From Hedera helix (taxonomy: Eukaryota; Streptophyta; Magnoliopsida; Apiales; Araliaceae), in contig OX359285.1 of NCBI GenBank assembly GCA_947179155.2, positions 8,634,731-8,698,730 on the forward strand: DNA of 64,000 nucleotides. The letters run 5' to 3'. Of this stretch, positions 1 to 13,225 are shown one piece after another. Numbering within the stretch: the stretch's first letter is position 1; each line of letters starts with the position of its first letter. A model generated the notes under the pieces. It did no database searches. It was not told the origin of the DNA and worked only from the letters and a program-made list of their open reading frames with translations. Position numbers and translations under genes: made by a program.

Positions 1-3000
1 GGAGGTGCTAATGGAATTGTTGTTGTAAAGGCTGATGGCCCCTCACAGCAGACTAGCTTGGGTATGCGTTCTTCCGTCCCTAAGTCAGACCAGGACAGTA
101 GTCCTGCTCTTCACGAGAGAAGAGACCGCACTACTAATCCAGACAAGGAAAGGGCGAATACCAGAGCTGTTAACAAGTATGTAAATCATCCTCATTGTAA
201 ATACTTGTTACTTTTAATTGTCCATATTAGAACCACACACTTTGCTAATTACTTTTTAATACTTTACTCTTATAAGCTTTTAGGGTGTTTTAGCTTTCTT
301 GATCCCTTTGCTTTTCCCCCGTTCCCATATATATATATATATTTTATTTTATTTTTCATCTTTAATTTAGTCAGATCAGTCTGTATTTTATGTTCTTTTT
401 TTTCCCTGTACCACCAGGACAAATACCCGGGAAGAATTCAGTTCAGCTAGTCCTACTTCAAGCGCAAAAATAAGTGCTGCTTCTCGTGCTCCACGATCAG
501 GTTCAGGCATTGTTCCTAAGTTGTCGCCAGTGATTCAGAGGGCAACTGCTGCTAATGATTGGGAGCTTTCTCATTGTACAAGCAAGAATCCAGCTACTAT
601 TGGGGCTAGCAATCGCAAACGTACTCCTTCCACACGCTCTTCATCGCCGCCTGTTGCTCAATGGGCTAGCCATAGGCCCCAGAAGATGTCTCGTTCAGCA
701 AGAAGAACAAATTTTGTCCCCATTGTTTCAAGTAATGATGATGCCCCTTCCTTAGATACCACATCTGATGTTGTGGGTAATGAAAATGGAATAGGCTTTC
801 CGAGGCGTCTGTCTGACAATTCTCCTCAGCAAGTTAAACTAAAAGGGGACCATTTCCCATCAGCTGCATTGTCAGAAAGTGAGGAATCTGGGGCTGCTGA
901 AGTTAAATCTAGAGATAAGGGCAAGAGGTCTGATGAACTAGATGATAAATCTGGGCAGAATGTTCAGAAAGTATCATCTCTTGTCCTGCCACCAAGGAAG
1001 AATAAGGTTGACAGTAGGGAAGACCTTGGTGATGTCATTCGAAGGCAAGGGAGGACTGGACGAGGTTTCACTTCCACACGGTCTCTCATGCCAATGACTG
1101 TTGAAAAGCATGGCAATATGGGAACTGCAAAGCAGCTCAGAAGTGCTAAACTTGGTTTTGATAAAACAGAAAGGTGTAATATTCTGTTCCTTTTCCAATC
1201 TTTGGTCTCTTTGGATAGCTGCCCCTTATTCTGTTCTCATGAAATTGGTTACTCTGATTAAGATCTTATAATTTTATGAAAAATTAACAGTAAAGCAGGT
1301 AGACCACCAACTAGGAAACTCTCGGACCGCAGGGCTTATACACGTCAGAAGCATACTACAGTAAATGCTGCAGCAGATTTTCTTGGTACTTGCAGTCAAA
1401 TACTACTATTATTTATGTGATTCTTTTTTTTCCTTGATATTTGATCACATTTGTTAATTTTCTTAGTTGGTTCAGATGATGGGCATGAAGAACTGTTTGC
1501 TGCTGCAAATGCAGTCACTAATCCTTGTACTCTTCTCCTTGAGAATTATATTCATTTACTTTTGAATAGTAATTCTTATATTTACATTGATTTATATCGT
1601 TATCATTGCAGCACATGCCTTTCCAAGCTCATTTTGGAGGCATATAGAGCCATTATTTGGTTTCATTTCTGATGTTGACATGGCCTATTTAAAGCAGCAG
1701 GTGATGTTCTTTATTTTTCTAGTTCTGTTGCAAAAAATATTTTCTTTTTGCACAACATTAGAAATAGATTACTCTATTTTGCAAGTTTTCTGCAGTTATT
1801 ATGATCTACTCAACACCATTAAATATTGTTGGTATGAATAATCTATAAGAGAGCAAATTCTGGGAAGCGAGCTAGTACACAAAAATGATCAGCCCTAGGT
1901 TGCTTTGAAGTTGGTTTCCACAATATATATTGGGTATTTGTCTATTTGACATACAGACAGTATTCATATTCTTCCAAAAATGGAAGGCATAAAGGAATGA
2001 GTTTTTTTAATTGGTTCAATAATTTAACTTCGATCATATATAGTCATCTTCCTTATTGATGTTTTGATCTCTTCCTTATGTTTCTTGTCTTGTATCTATA
2101 GTTAAGATTGTTTTCTGTAGTTGTACTTTTTTTTGCTGTTAGTTTATTACTAGTGTCAAACATGTGTTATGTGATGTTCCTAATGTTTCTTCTCGCTCTC
2201 TTTTTAATTAACATTTACAATATCTTTTGGTTAGTTACCGTTTTTAAAAAAGGCTTATGTTGAAGAGAAATTCTTACAATGTAGATCCTGCCACACTCCG
2301 TCACCTTAAAACCGCCGCTTTCACTTGAAGTGGCATAGAAAGATGGAGAACAAGGTGAAAGCGATGCAACTGTACTAACCTATATTCCCAAGACCTTGCA
2401 AATTAGAGCTCTTACACCATGTTAAGTTACCAGGAGTGATGCTCTTGCCCTCCGGGCTCTCTATATTTCCTCCAAGACTACATAGCAAAAAAGAAAAATT
2501 CCTCCTAGATTAATAGTGCTTGTAATTTTCTGGTTGTGTTTTATTTGTTTACCCTCGAAAAATTACTCTTCCTTGTATGTCTTAAGATATTAATATTAAA
2601 ATCCATTAAGACTCATTTTCTTCTTCTTTCTACTTGTAAAAAAATAAAGGAAAAAAAAATTCATTTCTTGTTTCTTTCATACTCGAGTAAACACAAGGTG
2701 GGAAAAAAAATCTTCTCCTTGGGTTGAAGAGATATATTTACTCCCCTTCCTATGATAGTACAGCCTTTCCTTTGGTTTACAATCCTTCAATTTTTTGAAT
2801 AAGAATGAATTGTTTTCAATTAAGAATTTTTGCATGAATTATATTAATTATCTTGATTTTTTTCTCTTATAGGGAAATTTGGGATCAACAGCAGCAACAC
2901 CAAACCCAGCAACTTTAGATAGCATGTTATGTGATGGAATTGGAATGACTGAACGGGTGGGAGACATGTCTGAAACAAAGTATGCTGAACTTAGTCCAGA

Positions 3001-6000
3001 ACATGTAGCCCCAGGAGCAGAGGTGTCTAATGAGATTCCCCTTTACCAGATTCTTCTTGCTGCTCTAATTACAGAAGATGTAAATGAAGAGCCTTACTGC
3101 AGTGGAAATGAAGAACTAGAATTCAATATGTATGGATCTGAACATGAGCTAGTCGGAGACATAGAATCCGATGGTTTCAATCACCAGTCTGTACAAAGCT
3201 TTGAGCTTACTGGACCTACTGCTTTTAATGGATATAGGATAAGTGCTAGTGGGAGATCCCATAATGAACTGGACCGCAATCTATCAGACAAGGACATTTT
3301 GTCCAGGCCAGACACATGGATTACATCTGGCTTTGATAATTCCCAAAATGTCTTTCTTCCAGATCAAGCAGTGATACCTATCTTTTCTTGCTCTGATTTT
3401 CAGTATAACAAAATGCCCTTAAGTGAAAGGGCACTCCTGGAGATCCAAAGTATTGGACTTTCCCCAGAACCAGTGGTATATTCTTCTTCCTTTTTCAAGA
3501 GAAGGGGGGGGGGGGGGGGGGTTTAAATGGCATCAGGTTCCTTTTAAGTAGGATATTTGATGTTCCTCCTTTTTGATCCGCCCGCTTTTCTTCTTTTTGC
3601 CTTTGAAAAGGAGAAAGAGAGGGGGGGAGGGGTTAAGTGGCATCAATTTCCGTTTAAGTAGGATATTTGATATGCCTCCTTATTATTATTATTATTTTTT
3701 CGAGAGATGGTGTTTTACATGACATCAATTTTTTGATTTGCTTCCATTTTTGGTCAGCCTGATTTAGCGCAAACAGGGGATGAAGAAATCAGTCGAGATA
3801 TCAGTAGACTAGAAGACAAATACCATGAGAAGGTAACATTTGGTTTTAAAAGTGAAAAACTTTTATGTCTAACTAACACTATAAAACCATAGTTGTCTAA
3901 CCTTCTTGGCTGATCGAACTGAGAAAGCAATGAACTTGATTCTTGAGCGCATCTGTAGTCGATAATCATTTTTTGTGTCTTGATTGTTTTACCTGATACC
4001 ATTGTTTAAAGCACTGTAACCAAATTAAGCAACATTCATAAAAGGGGTTGACTTAGAATTATCCTTCGAAGGGTAGTTCTTATATCGTGTTATATAAGGA
4101 GGGGATTCTGCATTGTATGACATACGAAAATTCTAAAGAGTGAAATTGATCAACCGCCGACCATGAACTAGCCCAGCATTTGGGTGAATCACGTAAATTT
4201 TGTGTCTTGTTTAATTGTTTTTCTTTCAATTTCTCTCCGCTATTGTTTTTCGCCGCGTTGTTATTCTATAACAAGTTCCATTGAATGCCACTAACGGGCA
4301 ATACACATTGAATATACATGCAAGTGAAATTTAAAGTCGATAAAGGTGTTAGACTTTTTTTGGTGGTTTTGTGTAGTTATACATGTCTATGAGCTTAGGT
4401 TTGATACATTTAGGAGTCTTCAAAGAAAATAGAATAGCTTATACCCCTCCATCCAATTTTATGTGGCCACCTTTCAACATTAATGTACATTTTAGTCGGA
4501 ATAACCAACATCTCCCTTCTACCAAATGATGAAAAAGAACTTGTGGACCTGACCATAATATCAAAGGAAAAGACAATTACAGAATACAAAGAACTTATGA
4601 TATTTCTTAGAATATATTTATTTCCTCAGGAGCCTCATTGCATTGTTTAGTTTATACAGGTTTGCAGGAAGAAAGATTTGCTTGACAAACTGTTGAAGTC
4701 TACCTCGGCAGCAAGAGAGCTGCAAGAGAAGTAATAATCATCTCTTTTCTGTTTAGATTACACACCTGCAATTTATTATTTTCTTGATTCTTTTAGCATC
4801 ATGATGCTAAGCTAAAACACTTTAATGTTGTATAGGGTGTTTGAACAGAGTGCTCTAGACAAACTCATTGGAATGGCTTATCAGAAGTACATGGTAATTC
4901 TAATTTTCACAACCATTTCTTTTCTGTCTATTTTATAATCTTGAAGATTTGAATGCATACCTTTTGTTGTGTATGAGTTTTGGTTTTATTTCTTGTATCC
5001 ATATTACGGTCAAAAAGGGAATGTGGATATCGTGTTTGATGTCTTTAGTAAAGTCTAAAGAAGAAAAAAAACCACACAATGTTGGACTCTTGGTACCGTG
5101 ACAAGCAAATAAGTAAATAGTTTTATCTTTATAAGAGAATAATCAAAACTGGAGCGAACCACTACTTTCCCCTGTAGCATGATCGATTAATATCTTATTT
5201 GGGGTGTTTTTTGTCAATTAATCTTGTCCTCTCATTTTTCTTATTGGTCATAATCTCCTTAGGATTTGTAGTAGACATTTGTTTGACACCTTTCTGGTAT
5301 TAATTTTGGAAAGGAGGTTCATGTGTATCTAAAATGACTATGAACATCATAGGAATTGGAATTTACTTGTTCTTTTGGACAATTTCACATACTTAAAAAA
5401 GCTGAAGTGCTTTAATTCAACAACTTGGGGTTGCCAGGATTCCTTCTCGAGCTCTGTACTCGGTCTGGCCATTCTATCATCATGCACTCTAAACTTAACA
5501 TGCTTTCCAATCAAAAAAGAAAACAGTGGTAGATGTTTTTGTTTGTTATTTATTTTTCTTAATGTAGCAATATGATGATACTGCTAGCTCCTGTATTTTT
5601 TTTTCTTCCATGAGACATTTATATTTAATAGTTCAAAGGAAATACACTACAAAAGCTTCATATCCAGTGCTGGAACTTGATTCTTGTTTTCTGCTACATA
5701 TCTATGCCTTTTAACAAATTGATGATCTATTAAATTCTTGAGAATGATGTGACGGGCCTGGAGCCACAGACACTACCACATGCAATGGTATCTAATGTTT
5801 CTCGTACAAGATAGGTTACTTGTGCACTTAATATGAAACTTTTCATAGTGGATTATACTTTCCTTTGTTTTGAGGGTGCTGGCCTGCTACTAATGAAATT
5901 TTCTTACTAATGAGACAAAAATATATTTGTTAGAGAAAGTACAATTTGTTTGTAGTATGGATTAAGGATTTTCAAGCACAAAGAGTCCCACTATTAGAAA

Positions 6001-7980
6001 TGAAATTATTCAACTTCAAGTTAGGAATACTAATTTTGTCATGGTTGTATTGCTATTATCAATAGTTATCTCTATTTCAACGTTGAAACCATTTGCACTG
6101 AACCAGTAAGCTGAGCTTAGAGCCTAAGACTCTTGGTTTTGATAAGAATCTTTATTTCTTTAACCGGTTTTGTCTTCGAGATTGATACCTTCTTATTTAT
6201 CTAAAATGATCTGATATCTTGGTTTGAGAATCAGGTAGCTTCATTTATGTATGTATGTCTGGTTGTCTGAATATGTGCGCGCGCATATATATGTATGTGT
6301 GTGTGTGGTTGGGTGTGGGTGTGTGTGTGTATTTTAATTAGAATCAGTCAGCTTGAATTGGAAAGTTCTAGAAATGTTCCGTCGTTAGTTTACATCTGCA
6401 GGACTTTCTTGGTCAATTAGTTTAGGAAATCAGCTTGCAATATTTAACATATGCTCCATGTAAGACCTTCAAATTGATCATGCACATTATATTGGGAGTT
6501 GCAGATTGTGGGACTACTTGGTTGTGATACCTACCCCATATAAATGTTGGAGACTGTGAAACGATAGTTTTGGAATGCTCTGTCCCTTTCTATATCTTGG
6601 AATTGATTAGCTTTTATCCTTTCATGGTAGTTTTCATTACCTTGGACCTCAACTATCAACTACCATTGTTGTTATGAAAAAAAGAAGTCATTGCATATAC
6701 TGCTCTTTATTTTAAGGAGCTTATACACACAAACAAACTTGTCTAAAACCATTCCTAAAACCATTCCCATTTTGTGATTCATATATACGGACAGCAAATT
6801 GATTCTCTTTATTTGGCAGAGTTGTTGGGGTCCTAATGCCCCCGGAGGGAAGAGTGCCAGTAGCAAAATTGCCAAGCATGCTGCTCTAGCTTTTGTTAAA
6901 CGAACATTGGAACGATGCCAGCAATTTGAACGTACAGGCAAGAGCTGCTTCAGCGAGCCCTTGTTTAGGGAAATGTTCCTTTCTAGGTTATCTCAGTTCA
7001 GTGATGCTCAACAAATAGACGCTAGTACTGATGGTGAATCTGGAAAACTTTATATCAACACATCTGGATGTTCCATTGAAGGTAGAGTTTCAGGTATTGT
7101 ATTGTTGCCAAAAACTTAATCATACCATGTACTGGCAAATTTTTGCATCCTTTAACAGCATAACATCTCTAAACCGGTTAAAAGTTCATTGTGAATTTTT
7201 GTAGGCATTTGATTATTAATATTTTCTGTTGGCATATGACATATTTCTGTTTTAGATTGTGATTACGTATCTTCTGCAGCTCCTGTAGGTGTACAGCAAA
7301 GCCCTTCAGTAAGCAACCATGATATTTATTCTGGTGCACACTTATCTGTGAACAACTCATCCGAGAGAATTATTGGAAAAGAAGATACATGGTCAAACAG
7401 GGTGAAAAGGAGGGAATTGTTGCTTGATGATGTTATTGGGGGTGTTGTTGGTGCATCATCAGTTGTCCCTTCCGGCATTGGTACTTCCCTTTCAAGTACT
7501 GCAAAAGGAAAGAGGAGTGAGAGGGACAGAGAAGGGAAGGGGAACAGTAAAGAGCTGTTATCCAGAAATGGAACCACTAAAATTGGTCGGACTGCATCTG
7601 GCAATGTTAAGGGAGAAAGGAAGACCAAGTCAAAGCCTAAGCAGAAAACCACTCAATTATCTGCTGTCAATGGCCTCATTGCAAAGATGTCCGAGCAACC
7701 GAAGACAGCATTGTCTTCAATGCCAAAGCCGAGTGAGATTACTTCTAGTGGTAATGGAAAGGAGAAGGACAACTTTAACTTGGATGTTTTGGAAAATTCT
7801 GAGGCCATTGATTTATCCAACCTGCACATTGATGCCTTAGATGTTCCTGATGATCTAGGTAATCAAGGGGAGGATATTGGTTCATGGTTGAGTATTGATG
7901 ATGATGGATTTCCAGATCATGATTTTATGGGCCTTGAAATTCCAATGGATGATCTATCAGATTTAAATATAATGGTTTGA
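1..7980 (+). CDS. ADA3-like SAGA subunit, 3' part (11 exons)
   Basis: The 3' part of a spliced plant gene, open at the left edge. Exons by splice sites and phase: 1-176, 418-1173, 1291-1385, 1467-1526, 1612-1700, 2873-3475, 3758-3832, 4660-4730, 4836-4893, 6820-7093 and 7256-7980 (TGA 7978-7980). All introns are GT-AG and phases join without a stop, giving about 993 residues. The first ~400 residues are Ser/Arg/Lys-rich and look disordered. Residues ~600-690 form a basic, coiled-coil-prone segment (LEDKYHEK, KKDLLDKLL, AFVKRTLERC) resembling the C-terminal Ada3 domain. The acidic tail ends DDLSDLNIMV. From memory this is the At4g29790/At2g19390 family, proposed as plant ADA3, a bridge subunit of the GCN5-ADA2 acetyltransferase module in the nucleus. 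The gene structure is strong; the ADA3 role is inference and unsearched. Using the donor at 181 instead of 177 would give an immediate stop. Confidence 0.8.
3506..3522. repeat. Poly-G run in intron 6
   Basis: A run of about 17 G lies 30 bases inside intron 6 (3476-3757) of the ADA3-like gene. A second purine-rich G run follows at about 3620-3632. The exact length is uncertain because homopolymers are error-prone in sequencing. Confidence 0.85.
6240..6332. repeat. Compound microsatellite in intron 9
   Basis: ATGT, GC, AT and GT dinucleotide or tetranucleotide tracts follow one another inside the longest intron (4894-6819). There is no coding signal in this intron. Confidence 0.85.
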
Positions 7981-8320
7981 CGTTGCTTTTGTTGTATAGA
8001 CCATTTCGTTATACAGTTTTACAGAGGAAACAGAATCACTGTTGTAAGAAGTGACAAGTTACAGGATGATCATGTTACTGCCCAATCCATAATTAGGCTA
8101 TAGATTCTTTCGGAACCCCTGCATAAGTTAATTTTCGACTGAACCTTTCGGATCCTTTGGATTTTGCTCCCGCTTAAGTTGGTCACTCAGGCTGTAAAAA
8201 TATTTTGTTTACGTCCAAATTAGTATGCCCCAGTCATTACATCTTAGCAAACACTGTACTCTTGTTGTAGCATTTACAGATTAGGGCACAATGCCTTCTG
8301 TACATACGTTTTCTGTTTTC

Positions 8321-8326
8321 AATAAA
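8321..8326 (+). terminator. Poly(A) signal of the ADA3-like gene
   Basis: A canonical AATAAA lies 340 bases downstream of the stop codon at 7980, in a T-rich context. The 3' UTR would be roughly 7981-8345. This fits the downstream Stowaway-like element starting at 8391, outside the transcript. Confidence 0.6.
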
Positions 8327-8390
8327 ATCAGCTTCATTTAAGCAACAGTCATTTGCAACTCTACTTGCACATATTAGTGTTTATTATTTA

Positions 8391-8573
8391 TACACTCGGT
8401 CCCAAAATGGGATTCCACTTTCAAAACTAAAGTTTTCAGCAAGATTTTACTTTGACAATGTGTCTTTTTTAAATATTATCAATGTATTAAAATTTTAATA
8501 CATTGATTTGGGTTCTCCTACAAAGACGTACTAAAAAAGGAGAAAGTGGACTTGCATCGTAATGGAGGGAGTA
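8391..8573. mobile_element. Stowaway-like MITE
   Basis: A ~180 bp non-coding element flanked by TA on both sides. The left end reads CACTCGGTCCCAAAATGGG. The reverse complement of the right end reads CTCCCTCCATTACG, resembling the CTCCCTCCGTCCC terminal repeat of plant Stowaway elements. The subterminal segments also match in inverted orientation (TCCACTTTC on both sides), and the centre holds a palindrome around ATGTATTAAAATTTTAATACAT. The left terminus has lost a few bases relative to the canonical repeat. Confidence 0.7.
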
Positions 8574-10690
8574 TACACTATTCTCTTTCTCTGTCCATTT
8601 CCAGTTATGTAGTGCATTTGTGGGATTAAATATATTTTATATGTTCACATTCCTCTTATTGTGCTAACCTACACGACTACACTTCGGTTTATTAACTAAA
8701 AGTTTAAAAATAGCATCTTTGCCTGAAACTGAACTGGTTCTTGACCTACTTTTATTTCATTTAGAGTTTAGGGTTTTATTTTTTTCTTGAAAAACTTGGA
8801 GCTTAGCAGAAGTGCATTCTACAGGGTTCTGTTCTCTTTCATATCTCAAGCCAGTTGACCATAGTGTTTTGTTACCTATATTTGTTTCTGTAATACAGTG
8901 TCTTTTAGGTACGCAAGCTCATTGATGGAACTGCCTTTTGCTTCTGGAATTGAATTTATGGAACATATTGAGCTTTCAGCCTTCTATTTTTGTTTTGCGA
9001 GTATTGCTGGTAAAATGGTTAAACTGCTGGCTGTCTACATATGTTCTGAAAGTATATCCCCATACATTACTTATTGGGATTGTCCAGGGTCCATCAACTG
9101 GTGCTGTTCTCTCTGTAGCTAAGGTGAAATTTTAAATATCCTTGTATCTTTTGATCCATGTTTGCTGATGGTATTTCTAGGTTAGATTCTTAAGGGTAAG
9201 GAAGCATAACACGCTCAAGTAGCAGAACTGCTTAAGGATCTGAGGTTCAGGCAGAGGGCACAAGGTACGCATTTGGGGGAAGAGAGAGAGAAAGAGAGAG
9301 AGAGAGAGATAACAGAACAAGTTTTTTGTAAAGAAAACAGTCACAGGGGAGTTAAGACTTGCATATACTTTTTTGGTAAGTAGTAGCATGTACTTTCAAT
9401 GAGTACAACTAAAAAAAATTCTTTCCTCTAGGCCTTTAAATTGTTTTCCCTTGTTATTTATACAGTTAACAGTGAGTTAAGCACCTGAGTCGCACGTGAC
9501 AGGGATCCTGCTAAATTGCTAAGGTGTATACTGATTGCTCCTGTACAATCTGCTGATGTGCCTTTTACTTATTTGCTGATTGTACTTGATGTTCAACATC
9601 TCCCATGTGGTGTAGCCATGAGAAGACCATGGGGAGACCGCTTTCTCTTTGACATTGCAAGGTCTTCACATGTCCACTACACCTTGGCTCCAGCCATCAA
9701 ACCAAAGCCTTGAGAAATCCCAGAGCAAAGATGATGCATGGTAACTACCATGAATGAGGAAAAGGTGCTAGGACATTGCCTGCTGGGGTGTTTATTTTCC
9801 GTGAATTTCTCCAAGTTAGGTACTAGTCATATCATACTTATTCAGTTATTCTGCATCCCCTAATATGAATCCTTTATCTCTATTCTATCGTGAGTGTGCG
9901 TTTACTAAGTCTAAATTTCTCCGAGTATTTTATTCCTTCAAATTGCGTAGCTCACTTGTAATCCTTCATCCCTTGTGTCAAGAATTGGTCTATTTTTGTT
10001 GGTGAGGTTGGACCCTTCATTTCCAAGTGATTCTTCACACTGCATATTATCAAATAATTTAGTCCATTGTTACATTCTCGATGCGCTTATCTTGAAGCAA
10101 ATTACTTCTGTACCAATATGCTCTTTTGTCATGTGACACATGGCAGACCAGCTTTGGATTATGTTGGATATAATCAATGAAAAGAAATAATCCCCAAACT
10201 AGCCACTTCTAACTTTTTAAAAATTTGTGTTCAATTTGATAATTTCTTGCACTATTATTGGTCCATCTGAAAATACTAATCTTTACACAGTTTGGCCTTG
10301 CTAGTTTGTAATTTTATCACACAGTTTGGCCTTGCTCCCATACTTGGTCTTATGATTTCTTAATTTTAAATTATATGTTTTGCTCGACAGAAATTTGACA
10401 GTTAGTCATTTGGAGCCACTTTTCCACTGTTCCTTTCTGATCTATGTGGGTAACTTCCGTCTGTTATGGATAATTGAACCAGCAGTTCCACAGTGACACC
10501 TTTTGGGTTCTCCTTGTAAATCAACACTCACTGTAGTTATGCTTTTACTTCATTTTTATTTACTATCAATTGCATGACTTAAAGGCAGCCTATGTCTGGA
10601 AAAATTTGTTTGTTGCTTTGGGTTAAATTCTATAGGCAATCCTTTGTATTTGATACAAACATTGTCGCGACTCCATTTTGTTTCTGCAGT
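8574..10690. other. Intergenic DNA, no gene recognised
   Basis: Only short overlapping reading frames occur here, without recognisable domains or paired splice sites. A GA microsatellite lies at about 9281-9309. An 18-base direct repeat containing CACAGTTTGGCCTTGCT occurs near 10285 and 10319. I see nothing else that can be named. Confidence 0.5.
9281..9309. repeat. (GA)n microsatellite
   Basis: An AG dinucleotide tract with one interruption (AAAG) lies in otherwise unassigned intergenic DNA. Confidence 0.9.
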
Positions 10691-10691
10691 T

Positions 10692-10822
10692 GATTTGATA
10701 GATTTTTTTTTTGGTAATTTGAGCAGAATTTTAACATTCTTGTCTTTGGCAAGAATGGATCCCAAGATCTCATGCACTCAAAGCCTTATGAGTAGTTGTT
10801 TAACCATTGAGCCATGAAGGGC
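10692..10822 (-). mobile_element. tRNA-derived SINE-like element
   Basis: Read on the minus strand, TGGCTCAATGGTTA resembles a pol III A box of tRNA origin. About 35-40 bases on, GATCTTGGGATCCATTC resembles a degenerate B box. An A-rich tail (ten A) follows near 10700-10710. This order is that of plant SINEs whose head derives from a tRNA. A cloverleaf of a functional tRNA cannot be folded by eye, so this is not called a tRNA gene. Both ends are approximate. Confidence 0.4.
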
Positions 10823-10877
10823 TTGGTAAGCATTTAATTCTATGATATGTTGTTTGGTAAGCATTTAATTCTATGAT
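10823..10877. repeat. Tandem duplication, 31 bp period
   Basis: Two 24-base copies containing TTGGTAAGCATTTAATTCTA start at 10823 and 10854, directly beside the SINE-like element. They could be a target-site or slippage duplication. Confidence 0.8.
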
Positions 10878-13225
10878 TACTTCTTGATCTTGGCTGTCTT
10901 GACAGTTGGCAGAGTTGCATATGTAGCTCAAGTCACTTTATGTCACAGATACTATGTTTAAGTTAAATCAGAGAGGTAGCTGCTTTTTAGATGGCAGGTA
11001 GGCTCTTGATTATGAAGAATAGCATATAACCGACCCATTCAACTCTATGTTTGTTGCATTCGCCTAATTGTGGCACCAACATCTTTAATTTAACCCTGCC
11101 TGAAGCCTTGAGCTATTTGCTACTGCATCCCTTTGTGTCCATCACGCTGAATGAACTGACAATAGTAAAAAAGACTTGAGTGCACTGATAGAGTAATACA
11201 ATAACTACCATTGGAGACATCCTAGTCATAATAGTTAGCACCAGCTTATTAATCTTACATGTAAATACCTTAACTGATTGTGGTCTTACCGATTTTTTTG
11301 AAAATAGATTGTTGCCATTTTATTAGCAAGCAAAATATATCAACAAAGAGTTCATAACAGAAATTTGTTTCTAGCAACTGAGGGTCTTCTGGGGCACTAG
11401 AATAACTGCAAGCATCATTTTGTTAGTAGTCTGAAAATGTATTTGGCTATTGGTGAACTGATCCTGCCACCACTATGAATTATGAATGTTTCTGGAATGA
11501 TGCTGTCACCGTGAATGCTAGAGCAAAGGAGCTCGCAATTGTGAACATGTTGGGGTGTAGGCATAATTTTGCTTGTTTCAGGTTGTGTCTCTCTCAGAGG
11601 TTCTAAATATGTGAGGAAGGAATATGGACCCCTGGTAGGTATACTATGACAAAATTCCTCTGAATACATTAGTTTCGCTCAGTTTACAACTTTTTCACCT
11701 TTCTAGTCTATCATCTCCAGGACTTTATATATTCATATTCATATGAAAATCTACTGATCTTCATAGATTTCACCTTTGTAGTCTATCATCTCCAGGACTT
11801 TATATATTCATATTCATATTCATGTGAAAATCTACTGATCTTCATAGAGACTATCTAACTGGATTCATTTTTCCTGGAATATTGGTTCTAGCAGCAGGTC
11901 ATCTATACTAGAGACGAGAGTTGGATACTGGCTCCGGTAATTGAGATTCGATCTACACCAGGAAAAGTTCATGGGCTTTGTAATGAGAGATGAAGGCTAT
12001 TTAAAGTAATGACTTCCAGTGTTTTTGGTGGGAAGGATGTAGGAGTTATGACTGGGCTAATTTCAGCGGATATGACTTTTTACCGTGAGATAAATTTTCC
12101 AATTTATCTAGTACTTCTGCAGAAACTATTTGTGTTTATTTCAGAAAAATACTTTGCAGATACCTGATACTCGGTCTGTTAATTGCTTCTGCAGCAGCAT
12201 GCCAGAAGTTAACACCATAGGTAACTGCAGCCAATTGTGTAAAAGGCGGCAGTCACAACCTATTCTAGTATTATAATCATCACATTGTCTTTATCTGGCT
12301 TTAACAGAAGTGCTTGATTCTGTCCAACATTACCTTAGTATGCCATCAAACAAATTCCGTAAACTAAAACCTTAACTAGAGAAGCTATTTGTTTACATGT
12401 TATTTCTTTTGTATGCCATAGTATGCCTATGCCATCAACCAGATTTCAGTTCTAATAAATAGATAGTTGAATTCTGTAAGAAAATCATTATTAGAAATTG
12501 TAAAGGGGACAAGATACCGGACCCATGTGATGAATATCGTTGTCAAGGTCAAGCAAACAAATTGCCTTTCTTATTTTACTGGAATATGCCTGTGAATCCC
12601 TATTTTATATGAATATTAACTTTTTGGGTGATGTTAAGGGTTTTAATTTTTTGATCTCAAAAAGTATCTCAAATGATGTGGCATCATAATAGTAGTTGGA
12701 TAAATTTTATGTGATTGACTATATTATAAATTATTATTAAGCTATTCAATGCCATGTCATCCGAGACAAAAAAAAATTGTGACCCTAACATTATTCTAAC
12801 TCATTATACAGTTTATACTATTTATCAAAACTAGTAGTATCCCAAGTAAACACAAGTAGTATCACTAGTATTACCGTCAACTTTTACAAGAATGGGATGA
12901 TGATTTTTGCAAAACAATCTTCCTCTTGTAGAGCTCCATGCCACAATTCTGTTTGTGGATGTGTAGTTATACTTTGAGATAAAAGAGTTATTAATAATAG
13001 GGAGACAAGAAGTAAAAAGAGAGAACAACGTGGGGAAATTTTTTGATGGGGAAGATGAAGGAAGAAGATGAATTTGAAGATGGCTGAAGAGCTCTTAGAG
13101 GAAGAAGATGAAGTTTTCAGTCATCTTAGAGGAAGAAGATGAAGTTATGAAAGTTGTTAAGCGTTCGAATTTAATACTTGGGGGTGGGATGTGCTTAGAC
13201 TTTGGTTAAAGAGAGAGAACTAGAA
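10878..13225. other. Intergenic DNA with one tandem duplication
   Basis: No gene is recognised. A 75-base tandem duplication occupies 11695-11848. A purine-rich tract with repeated GAAGAAGATGAA lies at 13050-13150 but has no supported reading frame on either strand. Confidence 0.5.
11695..11848. repeat. 75 bp tandem duplication
   Basis: The two copies start at TCACCTTT (11695 and 11770) and share CTATCATCTCCAGGACTTTA and AAATCTACTGATCTTCATAG. The second copy has an extra TTCATA unit. The copies are nearly identical, suggesting a recent event. Confidence 0.85.

Noticed and set aside
1451..1841. Independent small genes at 1451-1672 and 1587-1841
   Set aside because: The frames are exons 4 and 5 of the ADA3-like gene read through their introns.
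7326..7652. 108-residue minus-strand frame opposite the last ADA3-like exon
   Set aside because: It is antisense to a conserved coding exon and has no domain or conserved feature.
10740..10822. tRNA gene on the minus strand
   Set aside because: A- and B-box-like segments exist, but no acceptor stem or cloverleaf could be folded by eye; a SINE head is a better fit.
11415..11669. 84-residue minus-strand frame
   Set aside because: No recognisable domain, splice context or composition bias to support it.
13050..13150. Glu/Asp/Lys-rich coding stretch from GAAGAAGATGAA repeats
   Set aside because: Interrupted in frame and flanked by non-coding DNA; a purine-rich low-complexity tract is the simpler reading.
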